A stretch of DNA of 64,000 nucleotides. Source: Comamonas flocculans. GTDB lineage: Bacteria > Pseudomonadota > Gammaproteobacteria > Burkholderiales > Burkholderiaceae_C. Below, piece by piece: positions 44,494-53,625 of the stretch; position 1 is the stretch's first letter; each line of letters starts with the position of its first letter. The position numbers were made by a program, and so were the translations under genes. The stretch is from contig NZ_CP042344.1 in the NCBI RefSeq assembly GCF_007954405.1, positions 930,001 to 994,000 of the forward strand, given 5' to 3'. A model generated the notes under the pieces. It was not told the origin of the DNA, searched no databases, and saw nothing but the letters and a program-made list of their open reading frames with translations.

Positions 44494-46353
44494 ATGCCCG
44501 CCGACACTGCCGCCCTGCTGCGCGCCCATCCGCTGTTTGCCCGCTGTTCGCGGCTGGACCACGCGCGGCTGCTGGCGGCCGCCACGGCCTGCCAGTTCAA
44601 GGCGGGAGAGCGCCTGTTCGAGGCCGGCGCGCCGTCCGAGCATTACTACTGGATCACCGCCGGCACGGCCAAGCTGTCCAGCACCCGCTCGCAGACCGCC
44701 GGGCCGGGCGACGGCCTGGGCGCCGAGGCCTTCGCCGACGGCACCGCCAGCGACAACCGCTACCTGGCCAGCGCCACGGCGCTGACCGACGTGAGCGCGC
44801 TGCGCCTGGAGCGCGGCGCGCTGCGCACGCTGCTGGCCAGCCGGCCGCAGCTGAAGTCGGCTGCGCTGGCGGAACTGGCCCGCTCCCTGGGGGAACTGGC
44901 GCCGCCCGCGCCTGCCGCCCCCACTGCCGGCGCGGGCGGTGCCTTGGCGGACGCGCCCCTGCCCTGGAAGGCACTGCTCGGGTGGCTCGCCACCATGCTG
45001 CTGTCGCCGCTGGCCTGGTGGATGGGGCAGCGGGCCGGGCTCACCCCGCAGGCGGCGGTCTATCTGGGCCTGTTCACCATGGCCGCGCTGATGTGGCTGT
45101 TTGCGCTGGTGGACGAATACATCCCGCCGCTGATCGCCGTCGTCGCCATGCTGTTCATCGAGCTGGTGCCGGCGCGCGTGGCACTGCACGGGTTCTATTC
45201 ACGCACCTTCATCCTGCTGCTCGGGGTCTATGCGGTGTCGGCCGTGGTGGTGGCTTCAGGGCTCGCTTACCGGCTCATGCTCTGGACGCTGCTGCGCCTG
45301 CCGGACACGCCGTTCTGGCACCGCTCGGCGCTGACCTTCTTCGGCATGGTGCTGTCCATCGTCATGCCGTCGTCCAACGCGCGCCTGGCGCTGATGCTGC
45401 CGCTGTACAAGGAGATGGACGCGAGCCTGGGCGCGCGCAACCATTCACCCGAGGCCAGCGCGCTGGTGGTGGCCACCTTCACCGGCGCGACGCTGTTCTC
45501 GCCGCTGCTGCTCACGGCCAAGAGCTCCAACCTCGCGGCCTTCGCGATGCTGCCCGCGCAGGTGCGGCTGAACTTCCAGGGCATCACCTGGCTGCTGGGC
45601 GCGGCGGTGGTGGCGCTGGGCTTCATGCTGGTGCATTTTTTCGTCATGCGCCGCGCCTGGCAGCCGGGCCAGCGCACGGCCCTGCCGCTGGCGCGCATCC
45701 GCACGCAGCTGGCCACGCTCGGGCCACTGCAGCCGGCGGAATGGGCGGCGGCGCTGGCCTTCACCACCTTCGTGCTGGGCGCGGCGCTGCCGCAGTGGCA
45801 CCAGTCGCAGGCCGCCTGGCTGGCGGGGCTGGTGCTGGTCGCTCTGATGGTGCTGGGCCTGCTGGACAAGAGCGGCTTCCAGAGCAAGATCGACTGGCCC
45901 ACGATCTTCTTCCTGCTGTGCCTGGACGGCTTCACCGACGCCATCGGCTACCTGCAGCTGGACAAGGCCATGCTGCAGGTGCTGATGCCGCTGCTGGGCT
46001 GGATCCACGGCGACCTGGTCTGGTTCACGCTGCTGGCGCTGTTCGTCACCGTAGCGCTGCGCCTGGCGCTGCCGACGACGGCCGGCATGGTTCTTGCGGC
46101 CACGCTGCTGTTGCCCATAGGGCTGGCCAACGGCATCCACCCGTGGATCGTGGTGTTCCTGACCTCGCTGTTTTCCGACATCTGGTTCATGCCCCACCAG
46201 CAGTCCTCGTTTGCGCAGCTGCAGGGCGCGGGCATGCGCCAGCGCTGCGATGAAGGCCTGTTCTTTCGCTACGCCTGGTGGCTCAACGGCGTGCGCGTGC
46301 TGCTGGCGTTTGCCAGCATTCCCTGGTGGCGCTGGCTGGGGCTGGACGGATGA
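44494..46353 (+). CDS. Cyclic-nucleotide-binding domain fused to SLC13/DASS-type anion transporter
   Basis: 619 aa. Residues 1 to about 115 resemble a cNMP-binding domain (HPLFARCSRLDHARLLAAAT, KAGERLFEAGAPSEHYYWIT). After an Ala/Pro-rich linker (about 130-155) come some eleven hydrophobic segments of a DASS-type transporter, including GMVLSIVMPSSNARLALMLP, FTGATLFSPLLLTAKSSNLA and LPTTAGMVLAATLLLPIGLA. It sits in the inner membrane and probably moves a carboxylate or sulfate-like anion. The fused domain suggests gating by cAMP or a similar ligand. The next gene overlaps it by ATGA. Confidence 0.83.
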   Translation: MPADTAALLRAHPLFARCSRLDHARLLAAATACQFKAGERLFEAGAPSEHYYWITAGTAKLSSTRSQTAGPGDGLGAEAFADGTASDNRYLASATALTDVSALRLERGALRTLLASRPQLKSAALAELARSLGELAPPAPAAPTAGAGGALADAPLPWKALLGWLATMLLSPLAWWMGQRAGLTPQAAVYLGLFTMAALMWLFALVDEYIPPLIAVVAMLFIELVPARVALHGFYSRTFILLLGVYAVSAVVVASGLAYRLMLWTLLRLPDTPFWHRSALTFFGMVLSIVMPSSNARLALMLPLYKEMDASLGARNHSPEASALVVATFTGATLFSPLLLTAKSSNLAAFAMLPAQVRLNFQGITWLLGAAVVALGFMLVHFFVMRRAWQPGQRTALPLARIRTQLATLGPLQPAEWAAALAFTTFVLGAALPQWHQSQAAWLAGLVLVALMVLGLLDKSGFQSKIDWPTIFFLLCLDGFTDAIGYLQLDKAMLQVLMPLLGWIHGDLVWFTLLALFVTVALRLALPTTAGMVLAATLLLPIGLANGIHPWIVVFLTSLFSDIWFMPHQQSSFAQLQGAGMRQRCDEGLFFRYAWWLNGVRVLLAFASIPWWRWLGLDG

Positions 46354-47414
46354 CGCCGCGCCGCATCCTCGTCGCCTGCCTGTGCGCCTTCGTGCTGCTG
46401 CTGTTTGCGCTCCTGATCGCGTTCAACCACGCCAAGCCGCGGCTGCTGGTGCTGCACACCTCCTCCGAGGACGGGAACTGGGAGCAGCTGTTCGACGGCG
46501 GCGTGCGGCGCGCGCTGGCCGGCAACCGCCAGCCGCTGGCCGTGCGCTGGCACTACATGAGCTTTTCCGACGCCGAGGTGCAGAGCAGCGCGGAATGGCA
46601 GGCGGCCAGCGCCCGGGCGCGCGCGGTGGTCAATTCCTGGAAGCCCGACGTGCTGCTCATCGTCGGCGAAGAGGCGCAGCAGTGGCTGGGCTACCGCTAC
46701 GTCTCCGAGGACCCGCGGGCGCAGCGCCTGGTCTATGCCACCGGCGAAGACCCGCAGCGCTTTGGCTACCCGGGCGCGGCCAACGTCACCGGCGTGCGCG
46801 AGCTGCTGCCGCTGGCGCAGATCCGCGACCTGCTGGAGGTGCTGGAAGGACGGCCGCTGCGCATTCAGGCGCTGGGCATGGCAGACCCCACGGGCGAGGT
46901 CGAGCGCGACCAGGTTCAGGCCTTCGACTGGCAGCGCCACCTGCTTGCGCCGGTGCAACTGGTGGACACCTACGCCCAGTGGCAGCAGGCGGTGCGTGAC
47001 GCGGACGGCAAGGCCGACGTGCTGCTGGTGCTGAGCTTTGCCGGCATGCCGCGCTCGGCGGGCGAGCCTGGCGTCGTCGATTCGCTGGAGGTTGCGCGCT
47101 GGACCGAGGCGAACGCCGGCCCGCTGGCCATCAGCGTGCGCGAGCGCTTCGTGCAGGGCGGCGGGGCGCTAGCCATCGCGCCCTCGGCCGAAGGCCTGGG
47201 CGAGCAGGCCGGGCGCCTGGCGCTGCGATCCCTGCACGACGCGGCGCTGCCCGCGCCGCAGGACAGCGAGGACTTCGCGGTCGGCGTGGGGCTGCAGCCC
47301 CTGGCCCGGCGCGGCTACCAGCTGCCCGGCATCTACGTGCAGGCGGCGCGCGCCGCGCAGCTGCTGATTCGTGATGCGCCGAAGCCGGCCGGCACGCCGC
47401 CTGGCGCGCACTGA
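46350..47414 (+). CDS. ABC-type substrate-binding-like protein, membrane-anchored
   Basis: 354 aa. An N-terminal hydrophobic anchor or signal (about residues 6-24) is followed by a periplasmic-binding-like fold beginning PRLLVLHTSSEDGNWEQLFDGG. It resembles the ABC_sub_bind (PF04392) group of proteins often found without an ABC transporter. The start overlaps the SLC13-type gene stop (ATGA), so the two are co-translated, and it may deliver ligand to, or sense ligand for, that transporter. No ABC permease or ATPase gene is adjacent. The ligand is unknown. Confidence 0.75.
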   Translation: MTPRRILVACLCAFVLLLFALLIAFNHAKPRLLVLHTSSEDGNWEQLFDGGVRRALAGNRQPLAVRWHYMSFSDAEVQSSAEWQAASARARAVVNSWKPDVLLIVGEEAQQWLGYRYVSEDPRAQRLVYATGEDPQRFGYPGAANVTGVRELLPLAQIRDLLEVLEGRPLRIQALGMADPTGEVERDQVQAFDWQRHLLAPVQLVDTYAQWQQAVRDADGKADVLLVLSFAGMPRSAGEPGVVDSLEVARWTEANAGPLAISVRERFVQGGGALAIAPSAEGLGEQAGRLALRSLHDAALPAPQDSEDFAVGVGLQPLARRGYQLPGIYVQAARAAQLLIRDAPKPAGTPPGAH

Positions 47415-47420
47415 ACGCCG

Positions 47421-48092
47421 CTACCAGGAGCCCAGGCGCGCGCCCTCCTCGTCGAAGAACGCGCCATTGTCGGCGGCGCCCGCGCTCTGCAGCGTCACGC
47501 GCAGCCGCGTCGCGCTGTCGCGCACCCCCAAAGGGGCCTTCTCGCCGCCCATGTCGGTCTTGACCCAGCCGGGGTGAAACAGCGCAAACAAGGCCCTGGG
47601 GTAGCTGTGCCGCGCCGAGGCCACCGCCATGTTCAGCGCTGCCTTGCTGGTGCGGTACAGCCAGGCGTTGCTGGCGCTGGCGCTGCCGACCTGCCCCATG
47701 ATGCTGGTGAGGAAGCCAAAGCGCCCCTGCGTCGCTTCCACCAGCGGCGCCACCACGGGAATGGTCTGCATCGCGCCCAGCACGTTGGTGTGCATCACCC
47801 GATCGAACTCCTGCAGGCTGGGCGCATGGCGCGCGTCGCGGCGGCTGCACATCACGCCGGCCACCTGCCAGGCGATGTCGATTTTTTCGCCCTTGAGCCG
47901 CTCGCCCAACTGCTGCACGCTGGCCGCGTCGCGCACGTCCAGGCGCAGCGGCGCAAGGCCGAGCCCCTGCAGCGCCTGAACGCCCGCGTCGCTGTGCGCC
48001 GTGGCAAACACTTCATCGCGCGCGGCGAGGTACTGGCGCGCCAGCTCCAGCCCCAAGCCCCGCGAAGCCCCCATTATCAAAACCCTGGCCAT
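47421..48092 (-). CDS. SDR family oxidoreductase
   Basis: 223 aa short-chain dehydrogenase. The Rossmann motif MGASRGLGLELA is at the N-terminus. The active-site region LTSIMGQVGSASASNAWLYRTSKAALN contains the Y-x3-K pair. It resembles the C-factor-like/YciK-type subgroup that lacks a fixed substrate. It is convergent with the preceding plus-strand gene (7 bases apart). A family B repeat separates it from the thiolase gene upstream. Confidence 0.9.
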   Translation of the reverse strand: MARVLIMGASRGLGLELARQYLAARDEVFATAHSDAGVQALQGLGLAPLRLDVRDAASVQQLGERLKGEKIDIAWQVAGVMCSRRDARHAPSLQEFDRVMHTNVLGAMQTIPVVAPLVEATQGRFGFLTSIMGQVGSASASNAWLYRTSKAALNMAVASARHSYPRALFALFHPGWVKTDMGGEKAPLGVRDSATRLRVTLQSAGAADNGAFFDEEGARLGSW

Positions 48093-48100
48093 CGCCGTAT

Positions 48101-48165
48101 TTCCAATAAAAAGTGGCGCAAACCCTTGGTGGACAAGCGCCAGCAGCTATCAAATAAATACTAAA
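48101..48165. repeat. Dispersed repeat, family B copy 8
   Basis: Inverted orientation: CGCAAACCCTTGGTGGACAA then GCGCCAGCAGCTATCAAATA. It fills the gap between the thiolase stop and the SDR start. The arm opposite GACAAGCG is mutated (CCCTTGGT). Confidence 0.8.
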
Positions 48166-49342
48166 GTACTTCCAGCGCTACCGCCGTGGCCTCACCGCCG
48201 CCTATGCACAGCGTGGCCAGGCCCTTCTTCAAGCCGCGCGCCTTCAGCGCATACAGCAGCGTCACCATGATGCGCGCGCCACTGGCACCGATCGGGTGGC
48301 CGAGCGCGCAGGCGCCGCCGTTGACGTTGACCTTCTCGTGCGCCACCTCCAGGTCGCGCATCAGCGCCATCGGCACCACGGCGAAGGCCTCGTTCACTTC
48401 CCAGAGGTCGACGTCGGCCACGCTCCAGCCGGCCTTCTTCAGCGCCTTCTCGGTCGCGCCGATCGGGGCGGTGGTGAACCAGTTGGGCTCCTGCGCGTGC
48501 GTGGCGTGCGAGACGATGCGCGCCAGCGGCTTGCAGCCCAATTCCTTGGCCGTCGATTCGCGCATCAGCACCAGCGCCGCCGCGCCGTCGTTGATGCTGG
48601 AGCTCGATGCTGCGGTGATCGTGCCGTCCTTCTTGAACGCGGGTTTGAGCGAGGCGATCTTGTCCAGCCTGGCCTTGGCCGGGCCTTCATCAATAGACAC
48701 CGTCACCTCGCCCTTGCGTGTGGTAAAGCTCACCGGGGCGATTTCGGCGTCGAAGCCGCCGCTTTGCGCCGCGTGTTGCGCACGTTTGACGCTCTCGACC
48801 GCAAACGCGTCCTGCTGCTCGCGCGTGAACTGGTATTTGGCGGCGCAGTCCTCGCCAAAGGTGCCCATGGAGCGGCCCGGCTCGTAGGCGTCTTCCAGGC
48901 CGTCGAGCATCATGTGGTCATAGACCTTGTCGTGCCCCATGCGGTAGCCGCCGCGGCCCTTTTGCAGCAGATAGGGTGCGTTGGTCATGCTTTCCATGCC
49001 GCCGGCGACCATGACGTCGCGGCTGCCGGCCACCAGCTGGTCGTGCGCGAGGATGGCGCACTCCATGCCCGAGCCGCACATCTTGGACAGCGTCACCGCC
49101 CCGGTGCTGCGCGGCAGCCCCGCCTTGTGCGCCGCCTGGCGCGCCGGCGCCTGGCCCTGCCCGGCCATGAGGCAGTTGCCGAACAGCACCTCGTCCACTT
49201 TCTCGGGGGCGATGCCGGCCTGCTTGACGGCGGCCTTGATCGCCGCGCCGCCCAGGTCGTGCGCGGCGAGCGCGGAAAAATCGCCCATGAAGGCGCCCAT
49301 GGGAGTACGGGCGGCACCGACGATGACGATGGGATCTTGCAT
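48161..49342 (-). CDS. Acetyl-CoA acetyltransferase (thiolase)
   Basis: 393 aa. Catalyses acetoacetyl-CoA to and from two acetyl-CoA, or 3-ketoacyl-CoA cleavage. The nucleophilic cysteine is C89 in LSKMCGSGMECAI. The C-terminal catalytic motifs GGACALGHPIGASGAR and LCIGGGEATAVALE are intact. ATG 49342 gives MQDPIVIVGAARTPMGAFMG. In this neighbourhood it would process the acetoacetate arm of leucine catabolism after CoA activation, but no CoA-transferase is seen here. Confidence 0.93.
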   Translation of the reverse strand: MQDPIVIVGAARTPMGAFMGDFSALAAHDLGGAAIKAAVKQAGIAPEKVDEVLFGNCLMAGQGQAPARQAAHKAGLPRSTGAVTLSKMCGSGMECAILAHDQLVAGSRDVMVAGGMESMTNAPYLLQKGRGGYRMGHDKVYDHMMLDGLEDAYEPGRSMGTFGEDCAAKYQFTREQQDAFAVESVKRAQHAAQSGGFDAEIAPVSFTTRKGEVTVSIDEGPAKARLDKIASLKPAFKKDGTITAASSSSINDGAAALVLMRESTAKELGCKPLARIVSHATHAQEPNWFTTAPIGATEKALKKAGWSVADVDLWEVNEAFAVVPMALMRDLEVAHEKVNVNGGACALGHPIGASGARIMVTLLYALKARGLKKGLATLCIGGGEATAVALEVL

Positions 49343-49374
49343 TTTCAATCTCCTGAGGGAATCAACGGAAAGTC

Positions 49375-51174
49375 TCACACCGCGACGCGGTGCGTATCGA
49401 AGCGGCGCTCCACGCCATAGGGGAAAACATCATAGAGGTGGCCCTGGCGTATGCGTTCCTGGTGCGCCTGCCAGTATTCGGGCGTGAGCAGCTCACCATG
49501 GTGGCGCAAAAAAATGTCCCGCACGGCAGGATGGCCGAGCAGGAAGGGCGCAAAGGTCTCGGGAAACACGTCGCGCGGACCGACGGGGTACCACACCTCG
49601 CCGGACAAGGCTTCTTCTTCGGTACGCGGCTCGGGTACGGCGCGGAAGCGGCAATCGGTCAGGTACTCGATCTCGTCGTAGTCGTAGAACACCACGCGCC
49701 CGCCCCGCGTCACGCCAAAATTCTTCCACAGCATGTCGCCCGGGAAGATGTTGGCCGCCACCAGGTCCTTGAGCGCCTTGCCGTATTCGATGACGACGCG
49801 CTCGAGCTGCGCGCCGACCTCGGGCCGCTCGATTCCGGCGTCCAGCAGCTCTTTCAGATGCAGGTTCAGCGGCACCATGCGCCGCTCGATGTAGAGGTGG
49901 CGGATGATCACCTCTTCACGCCCGTCGCGTTCGCTGAGCTCGATCTGGCTGGGCGCCTCGGCCAGCAGCTCGGCCATCAGCTCGTCGGAAAAACGCTCGC
50001 GCGGCAGCGCCACCAGGCTGTATTCCAGCGTGTCGGCCATGCGGCCGACGCGGTCGTGGTGCTTGACCAGCAGGTACTTGGACTGCACCTGCGCGCGCGT
50101 GGTCTCCTTTTGCGGCGCAAACCTGTCCTTGATGAGCTTGAACACGTAGGGAAAGCTCGGCAGGTCGAACACCAGCATCACCGTGCCCTTGATGCCGGGC
50201 GCGATGCGCAGCTGGTCGCTGGAATGCTTCAGGTGCGAGAGGAACTCGCGGTAGAACAGCGTCTTGCCCTGCTTGGCCAGGCCAATGGCGTTGTACAGCT
50301 CGGCCACGGGCTTTCTCGGCATCAGGCTGCGCAGGAACTGCACGCAGGCGCTGGGCACGTCCATGTCCACCATGAAGTAGGCGCGGGCAAAGCTGAAGAG
50401 CGCCAGCAGGTCGTCCTCGCCAAACAGCATCGCGTCGATGTACAGGCGGGCGTCCTCGGCGTGCAGGATGGGCAGGGCAAAAGGCAGTTCGGCATAGCCA
50501 TTGATCACCTTGCCCACGAGGTAGGCGCCCTTGTTGCGATAGAACAGGCTGGCGAGCACCTGGATCTGGAAGTTGGCGCGCAGCGTGAAGGCCGCAATGC
50601 GCGGCGCCAGGGCCGAGTGCACCAGCGCCATGTCGCGCTCCAGGTCCTCGAAGGGACATTGCAGATCGAAGTCTTCGACGATGCGCCGCAGCGTCTCCCG
50701 CAGACTTTGTGCCTGCGGGTAGTAGGCGCGGTAGCTGGGGCGCGCGTCCCTGGCGTGGTCTTCCAGGTAGTCGGTGCTCACCGCCGGGCGCACGAAGATG
50801 AAGTCGTTGTGAAAGTGCGTGCGGTGCAGGATCTTGGTCGTGACCGAGTTGAAGAAAGTCTCGGCCAGCTCGGGCTGGCGGTGCTCCACCAGCAGGCCGA
50901 TGTAATGCAGCTTGACCTGGTGCCACAGCGCCATGGGCAGGCTGGCGGCATCGAACTCCTTGTTCAGCCGGCGCACGCATTCGAGCACGCGCAGATCGTA
51001 GAACTCGATGCGCTCGCGCTGGGCGCGCTGCTGGCCGTGCCAGTCCCGTGTTTCAAAACGGTGCTTGGCGCGCGCCGATTCCAGCCGAAACAGCGAGTAG
51101 TGCCGGTTGAAGCCATCGACCATGGCCCGGGCGATCTCCCAGGCCTGCGGGGCATCGAGGCGCTCGGAAGGCAT
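49375..51174 (-). CDS. aceK: Isocitrate dehydrogenase kinase/phosphatase
   Basis: 599 aa. AceK switches isocitrate dehydrogenase off by phosphorylation and on by dephosphorylation, sending carbon into the glyoxylate bypass when cells grow on acetyl-CoA sources. The nucleotide-binding segment [29 protein letters not shown] is intact, as is [16 protein letters not shown] near the C-terminus. Length is near that of E. coli AceK. It lies between carbonic anhydrase and thiolase genes; the link is acetyl-CoA produced by leucine degradation. Start at ATG 51174. Confidence 0.95.
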   Translation of the reverse strand: MPSERLDAPQAWEIARAMVDGFNRHYSLFRLESARAKHRFETRDWHGQQRAQRERIEFYDLRVLECVRRLNKEFDAASLPMALWHQVKLHYIGLLVEHRQPELAETFFNSVTTKILHRTHFHNDFIFVRPAVSTDYLEDHARDARPSYRAYYPQAQSLRETLRRIVEDFDLQCPFEDLERDMALVHSALAPRIAAFTLRANFQIQVLASLFYRNKGAYLVGKVINGYAELPFALPILHAEDARLYIDAMLFGEDDLLALFSFARAYFMVDMDVPSACVQFLRSLMPRKPVAELYNAIGLAKQGKTLFYREFLSHLKHSSDQLRIAPGIKGTVMLVFDLPSFPYVFKLIKDRFAPQKETTRAQVQSKYLLVKHHDRVGRMADTLEYSLVALPRERFSDELMAELLAEAPSQIELSERDGREEVIIRHLYIERRMVPLNLHLKELLDAGIERPEVGAQLERVVIEYGKALKDLVAANIFPGDMLWKNFGVTRGGRVVFYDYDEIEYLTDCRFRAVPEPRTEEEALSGEVWYPVGPRDVFPETFAPFLLGHPAVRDIFLRHHGELLTPEYWQAHQERIRQGHLYDVFPYGVERRFDTHRVAV

Positions 51175-51196
51175 GGCGCGCCCCGCCGGCAGCAGT

Positions 51197-51859
51197 TCAG
51201 CCGCGCCCGCGCGTGCCTACGAGCGCGACGGCGTCGCGGTAGGCCGCTTGCAGCCCGTTGACGCTGGGCACGGACATCTTCAGGTCGGTGATCAAGCCAT
51301 CGCTCAGGCCGTAGCACCAAGCGTGCAGTTCGAGCTTCTGTCCGCGCGCCCAGGCATCCTGGATCACGGTGGAGTGCGCGATGTTCACCACCTGTTCGAT
51401 GGCGTTGAGCTCGCACAGCACGTCGTGGCGCCACTGCACCGGGGTCTTTTCCAGCAGCGCCAGGTGCCTGTCGCGCACGTCCTGCACGTGGCGGATCCAG
51501 TTGTCCGCCAGGCCGATGCGCTGGTCCTGCAGCGCCGCCAGCACGCCGCCGCAGCCGTAGTGGCCGACGATCATCAGGTGCGCAACCTTGAGCTGGTCCA
51601 CCGCGTACTGCACCACCGACAGGCAGTTCAGGTCGGTGGGCACCACCACGTTGGAAATGTTGCGGTGCACGAAGACCTCGCCCGGCTCCAGGCCCGAGAT
51701 CTGATTGGCCGGCACGCGACTGTCCGAGCAGCCTATCCACATGTAGCGCGGCTTCTGCTGCGCCTTGAGCTTGGTGAAGAAGCCCGGGCGCTCTTTCTCC
51801 ATCTGCGCCGCCCAGGCGCGGTTGTTCTCGAACAGATCGGCAATATTCGTCGTAGGCAT
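51197..51859 (-). CDS. can: Beta-class carbonic anhydrase
   Basis: 220 aa from ATG 51859. Interconverts CO2 and bicarbonate. The zinc ligands and catalytic dyad are C44, D46 and R48 ([10 protein letters not shown]), with H100 and C103 ([12 protein letters not shown]). It sits 38 bases downstream of isovaleryl-CoA dehydrogenase and is probably in the same transcript. That makes sense if it supplies bicarbonate to the biotin carboxylase LiuD, which is an inference. Confidence 0.94.
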   Translation of the reverse strand: MPTTNIADLFENNRAWAAQMEKERPGFFTKLKAQQKPRYMWIGCSDSRVPANQISGLEPGEVFVHRNISNVVVPTDLNCLSVVQYAVDQLKVAHLMIVGHYGCGGVLAALQDQRIGLADNWIRHVQDVRDRHLALLEKTPVQWRHDVLCELNAIEQVVNIAHSTVIQDAWARGQKLELHAWCYGLSDGLITDLKMSVPSVNGLQAAYRDAVALVGTRGRG

Positions 51860-51896
51860 CAAGCCTCTCCTATGGGTTTTCGGGCAGAACTGCTGC

Positions 51897-53087
51897 TCAA
51901 CAGGTTTCCGCGAACAATTCGCGGCCAATCAGCATGCGGCGAATCTCGCTCGTGCCCGCGCCAATCTCGTAAAGCTTGGCGTCGCGCCACAGGCGCCCCA
52001 GCGGAAATTCGTTGATGTAGCCGTTGCCGCCATGGATCTGTATGCCCTCGCCCGCCATCCAGGTGGCCTTTTCGGCGCACCAGAGGATGACGCTGGCGCA
52101 GTCCTTGCGCACCTGGCGCACGTGGTCCTTGCCGAGCATGTCGAGGTTCTTGGCCACGGTGTAGGCAAAGCTGCGCGCCGCCTGCAGCACGGTGTACATG
52201 TCGGCCACCTTGCCCTGGATGAGCTGGAACTCCCCTATGCTCTGGCCGAACTGCTTGCGGTCGTGGATGTAGGGGATGACGTTGTCCATCACCGCCTGCA
52301 TGATGCCGAGCGGCCCTCCGGTGAGCACCGCGCGCTCGTAGTCCAGACCGCTCATCAAGACCTTGGCGCCGTTGTTCACGCCGCCCAGCACGTTCTCCGC
52401 CGGCACTTCCACGTCCTGGAACACCAGCTCGCCCGTATGGCTGCCGCGCATGCCCAGCTTGTCGAGCTTCTGCGCGATCGAAAAGCCCTTCATGCCCTTC
52501 TCGATCAGGAAAGCGGTCACGCCGCGCGCACCGAGCTCAGGCTCGCTCTTGGCATAGACCACCAGGGTGTCGGCGTCCGGCCCGTTGGTGATCCACATCT
52601 TGGAGCCGTTGAGCAGGTAGTAGCCGCCCTTGTCCTCGGCCTTGAGCTTCATGCTGATCACGTCCGAACCGGCACCCGGCTCGCTCATCGCCAGCGCGCC
52701 CACGTGCTCGCCGGAAACCAGCTTGGGCAGGTATTTGGCCTTCTGCGCCTCGCTGCCGTTGCGGTTGATCTGGTTCACGCACAGGTTGCTGTGCGCGCCG
52801 TAGGACAGACCCACCGAAGCGCTGGCGCGCGAGATTTCCTCCATCGCAATCATGTGCGCCAGGTACCCGAGGTTGGCGCCGCCATACTGCTCGGGCACCG
52901 TGACGCCCAGTACGCCCAGATCTCCCAGCTTGCGCCAGACGTCCATGGGAAACTGGTCGCTGTGATCGATCTCGGCAGCCCGGGGCGCGATCTCGGCCTG
53001 CGCGAAGTCCCGCACCGCGTCACGCAGCGCGTCGATGTCCTCGCCCAACTGAAAGTTCAGGCCCGGCAGAGAGTGTGCAGTCGCCAT
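51897..53087 (-). CDS. liuA: Isovaleryl-CoA dehydrogenase
   Basis: 396 aa. Oxidises isovaleryl-CoA to 3-methylcrotonyl-CoA, the entry reaction of the liu pathway. Landmarks are [56 protein letters not shown] and [28 protein letters not shown]. These match the IVD subgroup closely, including the active-site glutamate region. Its start lies 40 bases downstream of a perfect palindrome, the presumed LiuR operator, and the liuR gene itself is upstream on the same strand. Confidence 0.95.
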   Translation of the reverse strand: MATAHSLPGLNFQLGEDIDALRDAVRDFAQAEIAPRAAEIDHSDQFPMDVWRKLGDLGVLGVTVPEQYGGANLGYLAHMIAMEEISRASASVGLSYGAHSNLCVNQINRNGSEAQKAKYLPKLVSGEHVGALAMSEPGAGSDVISMKLKAEDKGGYYLLNGSKMWITNGPDADTLVVYAKSEPELGARGVTAFLIEKGMKGFSIAQKLDKLGMRGSHTGELVFQDVEVPAENVLGGVNNGAKVLMSGLDYERAVLTGGPLGIMQAVMDNVIPYIHDRKQFGQSIGEFQLIQGKVADMYTVLQAARSFAYTVAKNLDMLGKDHVRQVRKDCASVILWCAEKATWMAGEGIQIHGGNGYINEFPLGRLWRDAKLYEIGAGTSEIRRMLIGRELFAETC

Positions 53088-53127
53088 GGTGTCCTCCTGA
53101 AAGCCGGGCGATGCCGGCAGTTAAGTT

Positions 53128-53143
53128 ACGTTTACGTAAACGT
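53128..53143. promoter_or_regulatory. Perfect 16-bp palindrome, probable LiuR operator
   Basis: ACGTTTACGTAAACGT reads the same on both strands. It lies between the liuR stop and the liuA start. On the minus strand a -35-like TTGACG overlaps its first half. MerR-family regulators bind such palindromes between promoter elements. This is the only copy of it I found in the window. Confidence 0.7.
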
Positions 53144-53146
53144 CAA

Positions 53147-53557
53147 TTATCCGGCATTTCTTTCTTGTGCCTGCGCCAGCCTGGACAGCAGACCCAGGGC
53201 CTCGCGCTCGTGCTCCTGCACCTCGTCCAGGTTGGCCTGCAGATCCTGCATCTGCGCTTCCAGTTCGCGCCGATGCTGCCCGAGCACCTGCAGGAACTTG
53301 CGCAGCTGGGCGCCGGTGTCGCGCGGGCTCTCGTACAGATCGATGATTTCCTTGGCCTGGGTCAGCGACAGGCCCAGCCGCTTGGCGCGCAGCGTCAGCT
53401 TCAGGCGCGTGCGGTCGCGCCCGCTGTACACGCGCGAACGTCCGCCAGGGCCGGAACGCGTGGGCCGCAGCAGGCCCATGTCCTCGTAAAAACGAATGGC
53501 ACGCGTAGTCAGGTCGAACTCGCGCGCCAGGTCGCTGATGGTGTAGGTTACGGACAT
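53147..53557 (-). CDS. liuR: MerR family regulator LiuR
   Basis: 136 aa. The N-terminal winged helix of MerR regulators is clear: TYTISDLAREFDLTTRAIRF, then YEDMGLLRPTRSGPGGRSRVYS. A coiled-coil dimerisation helix follows (about 85-125, e.g. HRRELEAQMQDLQANLDEVQEH). LiuR regulates branched-chain amino acid degradation in many proteobacteria. ATG 53557 was chosen; upstream in-frame codons belong to the neighbouring gene's shadow. Its own promoter and a short hairpin lie just upstream (53569-53624). Confidence 0.9.
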   Translation of the reverse strand: MSVTYTISDLAREFDLTTRAIRFYEDMGLLRPTRSGPGGRSRVYSGRDRTRLKLTLRAKRLGLSLTQAKEIIDLYESPRDTGAQLRKFLQVLGQHRRELEAQMQDLQANLDEVQEHEREALGLLSRLAQAQERNAG

Positions 53558-53595
53558 AGTCTCGAACAGGCCCCGGGAGCGGGGCCGCCAGTCCG

Positions 53596-53624
53596 ATTCT
53601 AGGGAGGCCGCGACCGCAGGCCAA
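53596..53624 (-). promoter_or_regulatory. Predicted liuR promoter
   Basis: On the minus strand TTGGCC (53619-53624), 17-base spacer, TAGAAT (53596-53601). A GC hairpin GGCCCC/GGGGCC at 53569-53586 falls in the predicted 5' leader of liuR. Confidence 0.45.
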
Positions 53625-53625
53625 A

